DNA from: Blautia sp.
GTDB taxonomy: Bacteria; Bacillota; Clostridia; Lachnospirales; Lachnospiraceae
Reading direction: 5' to 3'
Length of the DNA: 19,529 nt
Assembly (NCBI GenBank): GCA_030841965.1
Contig: JAUUSJ010000077.1
Location: 1 to 19,529, forward strand
The notes beneath the pieces were generated by a model. That model made no database searches, was not told where the DNA came from, and saw nothing but the letters and a program-made list of their open reading frames with translations. Shown here piece by piece: positions 1 through 8,768 of the stretch. The position numbers and the translations under genes are program-made. Position 1 is the stretch's first letter. Every line of letters begins with the position of its first letter.

Positions 1-31
1 CTCTTGCAAGCAAGCTTGCATCGGATTTTAG

Positions 32-55
32 ACCTTTTGACCCTGGTATCATATT
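32..55 (+). repeat. Short GACC-rich repeat unit, copy 1 (partial)
   Basis: The stretch TTTTGACCCTGGTATCAT at 35-52 matches 18494-18511 at 17 of 18 positions. In the second copy it is the right half of a hairpin, but here the left arm (GGGTCAAAA) is absent. It lies about 120 bases before the LysR start. Function is unknown. Confidence 0.4.
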
Positions 56-75
56 ATTTGTTTCTATGTTTAGAG

Positions 76-104
76 TTTACAATATCTCAAATAAAATGTA
101 CAAT
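76..104 (+). promoter_or_regulatory. Predicted sigma-A promoter of the LysR gene
   Basis: A -35 box TTTACA (76-81) and a -10 box TACAAT (99-104) are separated by 17 bases, ahead of the ribosome binding site AGGAGG near 161-166. The match to consensus is good; no start-site data are available. Confidence 0.5.
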
Positions 105-174
105 AGAAAGATAGAAAACTAGATTTCAAAATATGAATAGTATAAAACAGGAATAGTAATAGGAGGATAGAACT

Positions 175-1134
175 ATGCTAAATTTAGAAGAACTAGAGAA
201 GTTTGTCGCATTTGCAGATAATGGCACATTATTAAAGGTATCAGAAAAACTTCATATCTCACAGCCGACCCTCACGAGGAGTATGCGCCGCGTGGAGGAG
301 GAGTTTGGTGTCTCTTTATTTGTGCGGGGAAAGAATAAAATTGAATTAAATGAGACGGGAAAAAAGGCAGTGGAATATGCGAGAGAGCTTTTAGCGAATG
401 CCAATCATGTCGTCTTAAGAGTGAGGGAGTTTGACCGTCAATTGAGAACGATAACAATACAGTCCTGTGCTCCGATGCCGCTTTGGACGTTATTGCCGAC
501 AGTATCTTCACAGTATCCGAAGAATACAATATCTGCCAAGCTCTGTTCGATTTCGGATATCATAGAAAATATAGAGCAGGGAAACTGTGATATAGGAATC
601 CTTCCTTTTTCGTATATAGAATATAAAAAACAAATTTCGCTTTCTCGTGAGAATAGAGAGAAAGAAAAGCAAGCTTCTTTTTTGGGAAAGGCAGAAGATT
701 TAAGAAAAAACGATTCCTTTGAGAATATGGAGTATAAGATAGTGGATTATCCTTTTATTCGGGAAAAATTATCCGTCTGTATACCAAAAACTCATGAATT
801 GGCGGTCTACGACGAGCTGACATTTGAGCAGATAAATGGTTTTAACTGTCTGCTCAGGGATGAGATTGGTTTTTGGACCGAGTTATGTTATGAGAAAATG
901 CCAGCCTCGAAGTTTCTGATTCAGACGGACGAGTTTGAGATGGAGGAATTGATACGAACTTCCACCTTATTTTGCTTTTCCACGAATTTAGCTCATCATC
1001 CTAAAGATTCGCTTCAAGATAGAAAGATAATTCCACTCACCGATAAGGAGGCGGATGTCACCTATCATTTGATTTGTCAGGAAAAAAAGCGAGGAATGTT
1101 TCAAAACCTATTTAGGAGGAAAGAAGGAATATAA
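175..1134 (+). CDS. LysR-family transcriptional regulator
   Basis: DNA-binding transcriptional regulator acting in the cytoplasm. Residues about 1-60 form the LysR winged helix-turn-helix, with the typical pattern of a leucine- and phenylalanine-rich first helix, then SEKLHISQPTLTRSMRRVEE as the recognition helices and FVRGKNKIELNETGK as the wing. The rest fits the substrate-binding-like effector domain. At 319 residues the length is somewhat above the usual 290-310. The ATG start is supported by AGGAGG upstream and the 76-104 promoter. The gene converges on the AraC-type gene and has no divergent partner inside the window, so its target is probably to the left of the window or elsewhere. The effector cannot be read from the sequence. 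Family assignment is firm. Confidence 0.9.
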   Translation: MLNLEELEKFVAFADNGTLLKVSEKLHISQPTLTRSMRRVEEEFGVSLFVRGKNKIELNETGKKAVEYARELLANANHVVLRVREFDRQLRTITIQSCAPMPLWTLLPTVSSQYPKNTISAKLCSISDIIENIEQGNCDIGILPFSYIEYKKQISLSRENREKEKQASFLGKAEDLRKNDSFENMEYKIVDYPFIREKLSVCIPKTHELAVYDELTFEQINGFNCLLRDEIGFWTELCYEKMPASKFLIQTDEFEMEELIRTSTLFCFSTNLAHHPKDSLQDRKIIPLTDKEADVTYHLICQEKKRGMFQNLFRRKEGI

Positions 1135-1179
1135 GAAAGTTAACTTCCTATTATATCTAATTGGAATTTCTTATTTTTC
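1131..1179 (+). terminator. Possible terminator between convergent regulator genes
   Basis: ATAAGAAA (1131-1138) pairs with TTTCTTAT (1167-1174), and TTCC (1145-1148) with GGAA (1163-1166); a run of T follows to 1178. The stem is AT-rich and overlaps the LysR stop, so this is tentative. Confidence 0.3.
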
Positions 1180-1189
1180 GACAGCCCTA

Positions 1190-2239
1190 TTATATATTTT
1201 GGCGGAATTTTTCCCGATATTCTTTTGGCAGACAACCGTACTTATCTTGGAATTTCTTATAAAAGAAGCTCACATTTTCGTATCCCACCTGATTTGCAAT
1301 ATCAGCGACAGCCTGCTCGGTATTTTTGAGAAGATTTGCGGCCTGCTGTAAGCGGAGCGTTTGAATCATCTGTATATAAGTCATCCCGATATTTTTCTTT
1401 AGGAGAGTGGAGACATAATTTGGAGTGATATGGAAAAATTCAGCGACACTTTTTTGCGTGCATGTATTATAATTTCGCTCGATAAAACGAATCATCGGCA
1501 CGACAGAGGCGGAACCCTCAAAAGAAGTCTCTCTTGTCATATCATTTTTATAGACATTAATAAGTTCTGCCATAATAAGAGCGAATAAGTGAAGTAAGAT
1601 ATCTTCTGAGTTAATCGATGGGTCGAAACATTCACAGAGCAGCTCCTGAAAGAAGATTGGAATCCGCCTATTATTTTCAGAGTGAAATAATAAAAAATGG
1701 TCATGATTCGTTTTCGCATTGATAGCATTAATAAAAAATTTCGACAAAATACTATCTTGAGAAAATTGCTGAAATAAATGATTGCGAAGAAAACTATGAC
1801 TAATCATAAGACTAATCATAATATCGTCATGATTTAAGTATTTGATGGCGTGAGGGCATTCTGTGTCGATTAATAGGATTTGATTTTTATTGAGGACAAT
1901 TTCTTTTTGGTCAATGATTTGGGAACAAGAACCAGAATATACATAATTTAGTTCAATATAAGAATGAATATGTTCTGGAACTGGGGCAAATCGAGAATTT
2001 TGCTTTACAGAAATATAAGCATTCCTGGAAGCGGCAGAATGTTGAGCACCAGAAAAAAAGTTAATTTGGGAGGGGAGAAGATGTTCGAGAGTGGATGGGA
2101 AATTAATTATCTTGACTTCTCGTCCATTGATGATTTTATGGGGATGTTGACTCCAGTCAGGCTTTTTCTCACCAGAGAGGTATTTCTCTTCATTTGGAGA
2201 AAGTTTGGTGAGATGGTAATTGAGCGTATTGATATTCAT
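1190..2239 (-). CDS. AraC-family transcriptional regulator (cupin plus HTH)
   Basis: A 349-residue transcription factor. An N-terminal cupin-like sensor domain (around residues 80-135, with the segment PEHIHSYIELNYVYSGS) is followed by the C-terminal pair of AraC helix-turn-helix motifs (about 250-345). The signature there includes IANQVGYENVSFFYKKFQ and ends KEYR, as is typical. The gene is divergent from the PTS/glycosidase operon, with 206 bases between, which is the usual layout for a sugar-responsive AraC activator and its target. The bgl promoter has a perfect -10 and no good -35, consistent with activator dependence. The start has only a distant AAAGGA upstream, so translation may be modest. 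The inducer is inferred to be the glycoside or its phosphate; this is not shown by the sequence. Confidence 0.9.
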   Translation of the reverse strand: MNINTLNYHLTKLSPNEEKYLSGEKKPDWSQHPHKIINGREVKIINFPSTLEHLLPSQINFFSGAQHSAASRNAYISVKQNSRFAPVPEHIHSYIELNYVYSGSCSQIIDQKEIVLNKNQILLIDTECPHAIKYLNHDDIMISLMISHSFLRNHLFQQFSQDSILSKFFINAINAKTNHDHFLLFHSENNRRIPIFFQELLCECFDPSINSEDILLHLFALIMAELINVYKNDMTRETSFEGSASVVPMIRFIERNYNTCTQKSVAEFFHITPNYVSTLLKKNIGMTYIQMIQTLRLQQAANLLKNTEQAVADIANQVGYENVSFFYKKFQDKYGCLPKEYREKFRQNI

Positions 2240-2295
2240 AATAATCTTTCATTCCTTTCGTTATATACAGGCATAAATAGTAATGAAAACTTATT

Positions 2296-2330
2296 TTTGG
2301 TTTGTGCGACGATATATTTATCATACCAAA
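2296..2330. promoter_or_regulatory. Candidate operator in the araC/bgl divergent region
   Basis: TTTGGT (2296-2301) and ACCAAA (2325-2330) form a 6-bp inverted repeat about 60 bases upstream of the predicted bgl -10. This is a suitable place for an AraC-type activator. The repeat is short and could be chance. Confidence 0.25.
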
Positions 2331-2392
2331 CTGTGTGGAAATGGTCAATATATCATATGGATTATGTTATAGGATTTTTAGAAAGGTTCTTT

Positions 2393-2398
2393 TATAAT
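2393..2398 (+). promoter_or_regulatory. Predicted -10 of the PTS/glycosidase operon
   Basis: A perfect TATAAT lies at 2393-2398, 48 bases before the PTS start codon. Seventeen bases upstream sits TAGGAT, a poor -35. A weak -35 with a strong -10 is typical of activator-dependent promoters. An alternative pair is TGGTCA-N17-TGTTAT at 2342-2370. Confidence 0.4.
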
Positions 2399-2445
2399 AA
2401 GTTCATAACAAAAAAGAAAGCATGTATTATAGAAGGAGGAAAAAC

Positions 2446-4350
2446 ATGGGAAAGGCAGATTATACACAGCTTGCAAGAGAAGTTGTTGAGGCTGTGGGAG
2501 GAAAAGAAAATATTGTCAGCGTGGCAAACTGCATGACGAGGTTGCGTTTTGTCTTGAAAGATGAGACAATTCCAGACAAAGAAAAGGTCACTGCCATCAA
2601 GGATGTGAAAGGAGTTATGAATCAGGGTGGACAGTACCAAGTGATTATTGGCACGCATGTAAATGAAGTCATTAAAGATGTGAAGAAGGTAGCGGGAATC
2701 AGCGATACAGAGATAAAAAAAGAAGACTTGAAACTCATAAAAAAAGACAGTCTCTGGAATCGATTTTTTAAGACAATTTCAGGATGCATTATGCCGATGA
2801 TAGGGCCGATGGTCGCTGGAGGTATGTTGAAGGGAATTCTTGTTATCTTGATGACATTTGGAATCATCTCGGCAGAGAGCGGAACTTATCAAATTTTATA
2901 TGCGGCGGCGGACTCTGTCTTATACTTTATGCCGATTTTGGTGGGATTTACCTGTGGAAAGATATTTGACTGTAATCCATATATCACCGCAATCATTGGC
3001 GCGGCACTTGTATATCCAAATTTAGTCTCGGCAGTGGCAGCGGAGGGCGGAATTAAATTTCTCGGTATTTCTGTCGCAAATGTGACATATGCCAATACAT
3101 TTCTCCCTGTTTTGCTCGCATCTTTTGTGGCATCGAAGATTGAAAAATGGTTAAAAAAGGTGATACCAGCAGTGATACAGTTGATTTTAGTTCCAACGAT
3201 TACATTGGCTGTCGTTGTCTCGCTTAGCTGGCTTATCATCGGACCAATTATGAATGGAATTGCCTCTATCTTATCAGGAGGAATTATGGCAGTCTTTAAT
3301 TTCAGTCCAGTCATTGGCGGTATATTGCTCGGTGCATTTTGGCAGTTAATTATTGTATTAGGACTTCATATGGCGTTTGTGCCAATTTTGATGAATAACT
3401 TATTTACCCTTGGATATGACCCGATTAATGCTATCTTGGGCTTGAGTGTCTGGGCGTTAGCTGGTTTAGCTCTTGGATTTGCATTAAAATCGAAAGACTC
3501 AGAAAAGAAGAGTATGGGATTTGGAAATATGGCATCTGCTTTATGTGGTGTCACAGAACCCACGATTTATTCTATCGCCCTTCCAAATATAAAGACCTTT
3601 ATCGGTGCATGGATTGGCGGAGGAGTCGCTGGCGGTATATTTGGAGGGCTCGGCGGCAAAATGTATACATATGCTGGAGATGGTTTATTCCGTATTCCAG
3701 GAATGATTAATCCAGAAGGATTGGATATCAGTTTTTATGGATTTATTATATGTGGATTGGTTGCCTTCGTCATTGCGGCTATTATCTCTTTTATTTTTAC
3801 AGACGCAGGTACAGGAGAGGTAGCAATAGAGAAAACATCAAAGAAAATGGAAGAGGGAAGCCCAAAAGAGAATACAATCATTGAAGAGAAGAAATCAGAA
3901 CAAAATGCAGTGTATACACCAGTAGAGGGAAAGATTGTTCCAAAGGAAGAAATTCCAGATGAGACATTTGCCTCTGGCATCCTGGGCGATGGAGCAGGGA
4001 TTGAGCCGATTGGAAATATCGTATATGCGCCGTTTGATGGAACGGTTCTCTCCGTATTCGATACGAAACATGCATTGACACTCGAATCGAGTGATGGAGT
4101 ACAGCTTTTGATTCATGTCGGTGTGGACACAGTGAAAATGAATGGAGACGGATTTGAGATATTTGCGAAGGCAAATGAAAAGGTGAAGAAAGGGCAGAAG
4201 CTTCTCTCCTTTGACAAAGAGAAGATTAAGAAAGCAGGTTATTCGGATACGGTTGCGGTTATCGTCGCAAATACAGAGGATTATGAAAAGATTCAAATAA
4301 ATACTGGAAGAAGCTCTGTCGGCGAGGTATTATTATCCCTCAAAAAATAG
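2446..4350 (+). CDS. bglP: Beta-glucoside-type PTS transporter, fused EIIBCA
   Basis: Membrane permease that imports and phosphorylates a beta-glucoside, taking phosphate from HPr. Domain order is B-C-A. EIIB (residues 1 to about 90) has the phosphocysteine Cys29 in NCMTRLRF. EIIC (about 105-450) is highly hydrophobic and contains GVTEPTIYSIALPN near 368, the Glc-family EIIC signature. EIIA (about 490-634) has LLIHVGVDTVKMNG, with the phosphohistidine near His557. All active sites are present and the 634-residue length is normal. I place the start at 2446, because AGAAGGAGG lies just before that ATG; an in-frame ATG at 2422 lacks such a site. It is followed after 19 bases by the glycosidase gene. 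The bglP symbol reflects subfamily only; the substrate is inferred from the GH1 partner. Confidence 0.92.
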   Translation: MGKADYTQLAREVVEAVGGKENIVSVANCMTRLRFVLKDETIPDKEKVTAIKDVKGVMNQGGQYQVIIGTHVNEVIKDVKKVAGISDTEIKKEDLKLIKKDSLWNRFFKTISGCIMPMIGPMVAGGMLKGILVILMTFGIISAESGTYQILYAAADSVLYFMPILVGFTCGKIFDCNPYITAIIGAALVYPNLVSAVAAEGGIKFLGISVANVTYANTFLPVLLASFVASKIEKWLKKVIPAVIQLILVPTITLAVVVSLSWLIIGPIMNGIASILSGGIMAVFNFSPVIGGILLGAFWQLIIVLGLHMAFVPILMNNLFTLGYDPINAILGLSVWALAGLALGFALKSKDSEKKSMGFGNMASALCGVTEPTIYSIALPNIKTFIGAWIGGGVAGGIFGGLGGKMYTYAGDGLFRIPGMINPEGLDISFYGFIICGLVAFVIAAIISFIFTDAGTGEVAIEKTSKKMEEGSPKENTIIEEKKSEQNAVYTPVEGKIVPKEEIPDETFASGILGDGAGIEPIGNIVYAPFDGTVLSVFDTKHALTLESSDGVQLLIHVGVDTVKMNGDGFEIFAKANEKVKKGQKLLSFDKEKIKKAGYSDTVAVIVANTEDYEKIQINTGRSSVGEVLLSLKK

Positions 4351-4369
4351 GTAAGAGAGGAGAAGGAAA

Positions 4370-7057
4370 ATGAGTGGAATTGAGACTATTTTAGGGCAAA
4401 AGCCAACGAACCATTTATTTCCATTTTTCTGGCAGCATGGGGAATCCCATGCTGTGCTGGAAGAATATATGGAAAAAATCGCAGAATCAGGGATGAAGGG
4501 AGTATGTATTGAGGCTCGTCCTCATCCAGATTTTGTATCCGAGCAATGGTGGTCTGATATGGACTGTATTATAAAAAAGGCAAAAGAATTAGATATGAAG
4601 TTATGGATACTGGACGATTCACATTTTCCGACAGGCTATGCAAATGGAAAGGTAAAAAACTGCTATCCTCAGTATCTAAAAAAATATTTGGATATGAGAA
4701 GATTCGATGTGCAAGGACCTATGATGGGGGCGAGAATTAATTTTTCCCTCTTAAAGGGCAGACCTTGGGATAAGCCAGATTTGAGCGAGGAGATTTTAGG
4801 CGTTTATTTGGCAAAAAGATGTAGTCAAAGGACAGAGAAAAAAGACCCGATTATAGCAGATACATTGACAGATATCACTTCTTCTATGGATAAGGAAAAC
4901 CGCCTTTTGACATTGGATATTCCATCGGGTGCCTATAGTATTTTTGTAGTTTATGTGACGAGAAAGGGAGGCGAGGAGGCGACAAAAGATTATTTGAATC
5001 CTCTCGTAAAAGAGGCGACAAGGGTGCTAATCGAAGAAGTGTATGAGCCTCATTATGAGCATTATAAGCAGGAATTTGGCAAGACAATCTTAGGTTTTTT
5101 CTCGGATGAGCCTAGATTTGGAAATACAAAGGGAACAGAGGCAGCGATAGGAAGTGATATGCCTCTGCCATGGCGAGATGGACTAGAAGAAGAGCTTGAT
5201 TTTGAAAATATATATTTGCCACTCTTATGGGTTCCAGCAAAGGGAAGAGAGAGTGAGATTCGCCTAAAATATATGGATTTGATTACAAACCTATATAATG
5301 AAAACTTCGTCAAGGTGATGGGAGATTGGTGCAGGCAAAGAGGAGTATGGTATTTGGGACATAATATCGAAGATAATGGGGCACATGCGAGACTTGGCTA
5401 TGGAACAGGACATTATTTTAGAGGGCAGAAAGATATGGATATGGCGGGGATTGATGTGATTGGCGGTCAGATTGTCCCAGGAATGAATTATCATCATGAT
5501 GCTTTTAATACAGGGGGAAGTAACGGAGAGTTCTACCACTATGCGCTCGCAAAGCTTGGAAGTTCAGCGGCTCATTTAGACCCGAGAAAAAAAGGACGTG
5601 CGATGTGTGAAGCTTTTGGAGCGTACGGCTGGAATGAGGGGCTAAAGACGATGAAGTGGATAGCAGACCATTTGATGGTGCGCGGTATCAATTATATTGT
5701 TCCACACGCATTTAATCCGAAAGCATTTCCAGATTTTGACTGTCCACCACATTTTTACGCACATGGTCATAACCCTCAATTTCGATATTTTAGAATTTTT
5801 AGCGATTATATGAATCGAATCTGCAATTTATTTAGTGATGGAAATTATCCGTCTAAAGTAGGAGTATTTTATCCGGCAGAATCGGAGTGGTGCGGAGAAT
5901 ATATGCCGATTGAAAAAGTGACGAGGGAGTTGACAGAGCATCAGATTTCCTTTGATATTGTGACGAGAGATTATTTAAAAGAAGCAACGATAGAAGAAAA
6001 CTATTATATAATCAATAATCATGCTTTTGAAGTATTGATTATTCCGTACAGTGAATGCATTCCAGATGATTTATATGAGAGGATAAGAGAATTACTGAAG
6101 AATCAAGTGAGAATTATCTTTGTAGATGGTATGCCTGTCAGAATAACAGGGCAAAATGACAGGGTGATGAGCGACAAAGATGCAACGGTATTAAAACTTG
6201 ATAAACTTGGGGCAGAGTTATCCGCATATCAGACTTTAAAACTTGACCGTCATGAGCCAGACCTTGTCATTGGAGAATATGAAAAGGATAATCAGAAAAT
6301 CTATATGCTATTCAATGAAAATATCGGTGATTCTATCACTGTGAATATCGATATGTCGGCTGATATATTGTCGGGCAAAAAAATTTATTGCTATGATGCG
6401 TTCGAGGATAAGATAAGAAGAGTCATGGGAAAGCAGGGAAGAGTGAGAGTGAGCTTATCGCCTTATGAGTCGGTTATCTATCTTGTGAGTGATATAGATT
6501 TGGAATATGAACCGAGCTTAGGACGAGGTATGGAGAAGGTTTTGGAAGTAGCAGAAGAAAAAAGGACACAAGAAGAAAAAGGGATGGAAGATGTTTTAGC
6601 ACTGGAAAAGAGAAAAGAGATAGAAAATATTTCAGTACCAGAAAAATGGAAGGTATCTTATATGGACAGTTTTTCTTATCCATCCAAAGAAGTTGAAGTT
6701 TTGACAGATAAATTAGAATGTATCCAAAATATTCCAGGATGGGAGGAGAAATCTGGCACAGTGAGATACCAAAGTGAGATAGTACTCGAGGAGGCATATC
6801 GCTCTGTTTCGATGGACTTAGGGGAAGTATTTGAGACGGCAGAGGTATTTGTAAATGGAGTTTCAGTCGGATGTCGGATTTGCAAGCCATATCGATTTGA
6901 TTTAAGTGATTTTATGAAAAAGGGAGTCAATCAGTTGACGATTGAGGTGACAAATACATTGGGAACAGCAATCCGAGAGCCTTTGGGTCATTATCTTGTA
7001 ATTGAGCCATTTGGTGTTCAAGGACCTGTTAAGATAGAAGGAGAAAAGGAGAGATAA
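4370..7057 (+). CDS. Large cytoplasmic glycoside hydrolase, GH106/GH2-like
   Basis: An 895-residue predicted glycosidase without a signal peptide, so it acts on imported sugar. The N-terminal part (FPFFWQHGESHAVLEEYM, then an ARPHPDF motif and DDSHFPTGYANG) looks like the TIM-barrel start of the GH106-related hydrolases. The C-terminal region (about 770-895) resembles the jelly-roll sugar-binding domain of GH2/GH106 enzymes (MDLGEVFETAEVFVNG, KPYRFDLSDF, EVTNTLG, GVQGPVKI). A lysine/glutamate-rich linker lies at about 720-760. The ribosome binding site GAGGAGAAGG precedes the ATG, and only two bases separate the stop from the GH1 start, so it is clearly operonic. Substrate is unknown; rhamnosidase-like activity is possible from family resemblance but unproven. 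Catalytic residues could not be assigned by eye. Confidence 0.75.
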   Translation: MSGIETILGQKPTNHLFPFFWQHGESHAVLEEYMEKIAESGMKGVCIEARPHPDFVSEQWWSDMDCIIKKAKELDMKLWILDDSHFPTGYANGKVKNCYPQYLKKYLDMRRFDVQGPMMGARINFSLLKGRPWDKPDLSEEILGVYLAKRCSQRTEKKDPIIADTLTDITSSMDKENRLLTLDIPSGAYSIFVVYVTRKGGEEATKDYLNPLVKEATRVLIEEVYEPHYEHYKQEFGKTILGFFSDEPRFGNTKGTEAAIGSDMPLPWRDGLEEELDFENIYLPLLWVPAKGRESEIRLKYMDLITNLYNENFVKVMGDWCRQRGVWYLGHNIEDNGAHARLGYGTGHYFRGQKDMDMAGIDVIGGQIVPGMNYHHDAFNTGGSNGEFYHYALAKLGSSAAHLDPRKKGRAMCEAFGAYGWNEGLKTMKWIADHLMVRGINYIVPHAFNPKAFPDFDCPPHFYAHGHNPQFRYFRIFSDYMNRICNLFSDGNYPSKVGVFYPAESEWCGEYMPIEKVTRELTEHQISFDIVTRDYLKEATIEENYYIINNHAFEVLIIPYSECIPDDLYERIRELLKNQVRIIFVDGMPVRITGQNDRVMSDKDATVLKLDKLGAELSAYQTLKLDRHEPDLVIGEYEKDNQKIYMLFNENIGDSITVNIDMSADILSGKKIYCYDAFEDKIRRVMGKQGRVRVSLSPYESVIYLVSDIDLEYEPSLGRGMEKVLEVAEEKRTQEEKGMEDVLALEKRKEIENISVPEKWKVSYMDSFSYPSKEVEVLTDKLECIQNIPGWEEKSGTVRYQSEIVLEEAYRSVSMDLGEVFETAEVFVNGVSVGCRICKPYRFDLSDFMKKGVNQLTIEVTNTLGTAIREPLGHYLVIEPFGVQGPVKIEGEKER

Positions 7058-7059
7058 GT

Positions 7060-8484
7060 ATGGGATTTCCAGAAGGATTTTTATGGGGAGGCGCCACAGC
7101 AGCGAACCAGTGTGAGGGTGCTTATAGGGAAGGCGGAAGAGGCCTCGCAAATGTAGATGTAATACCATGTGGAAAAGATAGATTTCCTGTTATGCTTGGG
7201 AAGAAAAAAATGTTGGAATTAGATGAAGAGCATTTCTATCCAGCTCTGGAGGCGGTTGATTTTTATCATCATTATAAAGAAGATATTGCGATGATGGCAG
7301 AGATGGGATTTAAAACTTTTCGACTATCCATTGCGTGGACACGTATTTTTCCAAATGGGGACGAGGAGGAGCCAAATGAGGAGGGGCTTAGATTTTACGA
7401 AGATGTATTTCGTGAATGCCATAGATATGGGATAGAACCGCTCGTCACGATTGTCCATTTTGACTGCCCGATTCATCTGATAAAAGAATACGGTGGATGG
7501 AAGAATCGCAAGATGATAGAGTTTTATGAGAAGCTCGCGACAGTATTATTTACGAGATATAAGGGATTGGTAAAGTATTGGATTACCTTTAATGAGATAA
7601 ATATGATTCTTCATCTTCCGTTTATGGCAGCAGGTCTCTTATTTGAGGATGGAGATAAGGAGGAGCAGGAGAAGTATCTTGCGGCTCATAATGAGCTGGT
7701 GGCTTCTGCAAGGGCGATTAAGATTGCACATGAAATAGATTCTGAAAATAAGGTGGGTTGTATGTTGGCGGCAGGTCTTACTTATCCATATTCGAGCAAT
7801 CCAAAGGATTACTGGAAGGCGATGAATAAAGATAGAGAGAATTATTTTTTCATAGATGTGCAGGCGAGAGGGGAATATCCGGCTTATGCGGAAAAGTTTT
7901 TTGAGAGGGAGAAGATTGAGATTGGTATTACGAAAGAGGATAGAGAAGTTCTTAAGAGAAATACAGTGGATTTTGTCTCGTTTTCTTATTATTCTTCCAG
8001 ATGTGCAAGTGTGGACCCGAAAGTAGATACGACGGACGGGAATGCGTTTGCGACGGTAAAGAATCCGTATTTAAAGGCGAGTGAATGGGGATGGATGATT
8101 GACCCTCTGGGGCTTCGCGCTACATTGAATGCATTGTATGATAGGTATCAAAAGCCGCTTTTTATTGTTGAGAATGGGCTAGGAGCGGTGGATATTCCAG
8201 ATGAGAATGGGTATGTGGAAGATGATTATAGGATTGAGTATCTCAGAGAGCATATTAGAGCGATGAAGGATGCGATAGAGCAGGATGGGGTTCCTTTATT
8301 GGGGTATACTTCCTGGGGATGTTTTGACCTTGTGAGTGCGTCTACTGGGGAGATGAAGAAGAGATATGGGTATGTTTATATTGATAGGGATGATGATGGA
8401 AGAGGAAGTATGAGAAGGATTCCTAAGAAATCTTTTGAGTGGTATAAGAAAGTGATTAGGTCGAATGGGGAGGATTTGGGGTGA
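7060..8484 (+). CDS. bglA: 6-phospho-beta-glucosidase, GH1 family
   Basis: Cytoplasmic hydrolase that splits 6-phospho-beta-glucosides delivered by the PTS into glucose-6-phosphate and an aglycone or sugar. The start PEGFLWGGATAANQCEGAY is the GH1 N-terminal signature. The acid/base is Glu179 in TFNEIN and the nucleophile Glu371 in FIVENG. Near the C-terminus SASTGEMKKRYG (426-437) matches the Ser/Lys/Tyr phosphate-binding loop that distinguishes phospho-glucosidases from plain beta-glucosidases. Length (474) is normal. It begins two bases after the upstream hydrolase stop, with GGAGAAAAGGAGAG as ribosome binding site. It is the last gene of the operon; the hairpin repeat follows about 30 bases later. 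Confidence in family and phospho-specificity is high. Confidence 0.93.
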   Translation: MGFPEGFLWGGATAANQCEGAYREGGRGLANVDVIPCGKDRFPVMLGKKKMLELDEEHFYPALEAVDFYHHYKEDIAMMAEMGFKTFRLSIAWTRIFPNGDEEEPNEEGLRFYEDVFRECHRYGIEPLVTIVHFDCPIHLIKEYGGWKNRKMIEFYEKLATVLFTRYKGLVKYWITFNEINMILHLPFMAAGLLFEDGDKEEQEKYLAAHNELVASARAIKIAHEIDSENKVGCMLAAGLTYPYSSNPKDYWKAMNKDRENYFFIDVQARGEYPAYAEKFFEREKIEIGITKEDREVLKRNTVDFVSFSYYSSRCASVDPKVDTTDGNAFATVKNPYLKASEWGWMIDPLGLRATLNALYDRYQKPLFIVENGLGAVDIPDENGYVEDDYRIEYLREHIRAMKDAIEQDGVPLLGYTSWGCFDLVSASTGEMKKRYGYVYIDRDDDGRGSMRRIPKKSFEWYKKVIRSNGEDLG

Positions 8485-8510
8485 GACATAGTATGTAAAA
8501 TAAAGATAGG

Positions 8511-8768
8511 GGGGAGACGCTGAGAGGGAGGGGGACGCCGAGAGAGGAAACAGATATATGCCCCACAAACACGTTCGTTCCCACGATTTTTCGACATACG
8601 CTGATTTTTGCCGCCTCCCGCAAACTCGCACCTTTGGTGCTCAGACAGTGCTCCAGCGGCAAAGCTAAGTATATCGAAAAATCGCTCCACTCTCTATCGT
8701 TTTTGGGGCATATATCTGTTTCCTCTCTCGGCTGTGTATTGGCGAAACTCAATAAACTTAAAAATTTA
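8511..8768 (+). repeat. Long hairpin repeat (HR), copy 1
   Basis: About 250-bp element, present three times in the window. The outer stem is 29 perfect base pairs: 8537-8565 with 8704-8732. After an internal loop the stem resumes with CGATTTTTCGA (8584-8594) paired to TCGAAAAATCG (8674-8684), then GCCGC (8610-8614) to GCGGC (8656-8660). A small apical hairpin GCACC-TTT-GGTGC sits at 8628-8640. A G-rich 5' flank ending GACGC and a 3' flank GGCTGTGTATTGGCGAAAC are shared with copy 2. It lies between the converging bgl operon and methyltransferase gene. It could be a structured RNA, a mobile palindromic element or a bidirectional 3'-end signal. Any protein reading of it is rejected, since changes follow pairing and not codons. 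Confidence 0.85.

Noticed and set aside
1964..2536. A 190-codon plus-strand frame.
   Set aside because: It is antisense to the AraC gene, has no family features, and runs across the divergent promoter region into the PTS gene in another frame.
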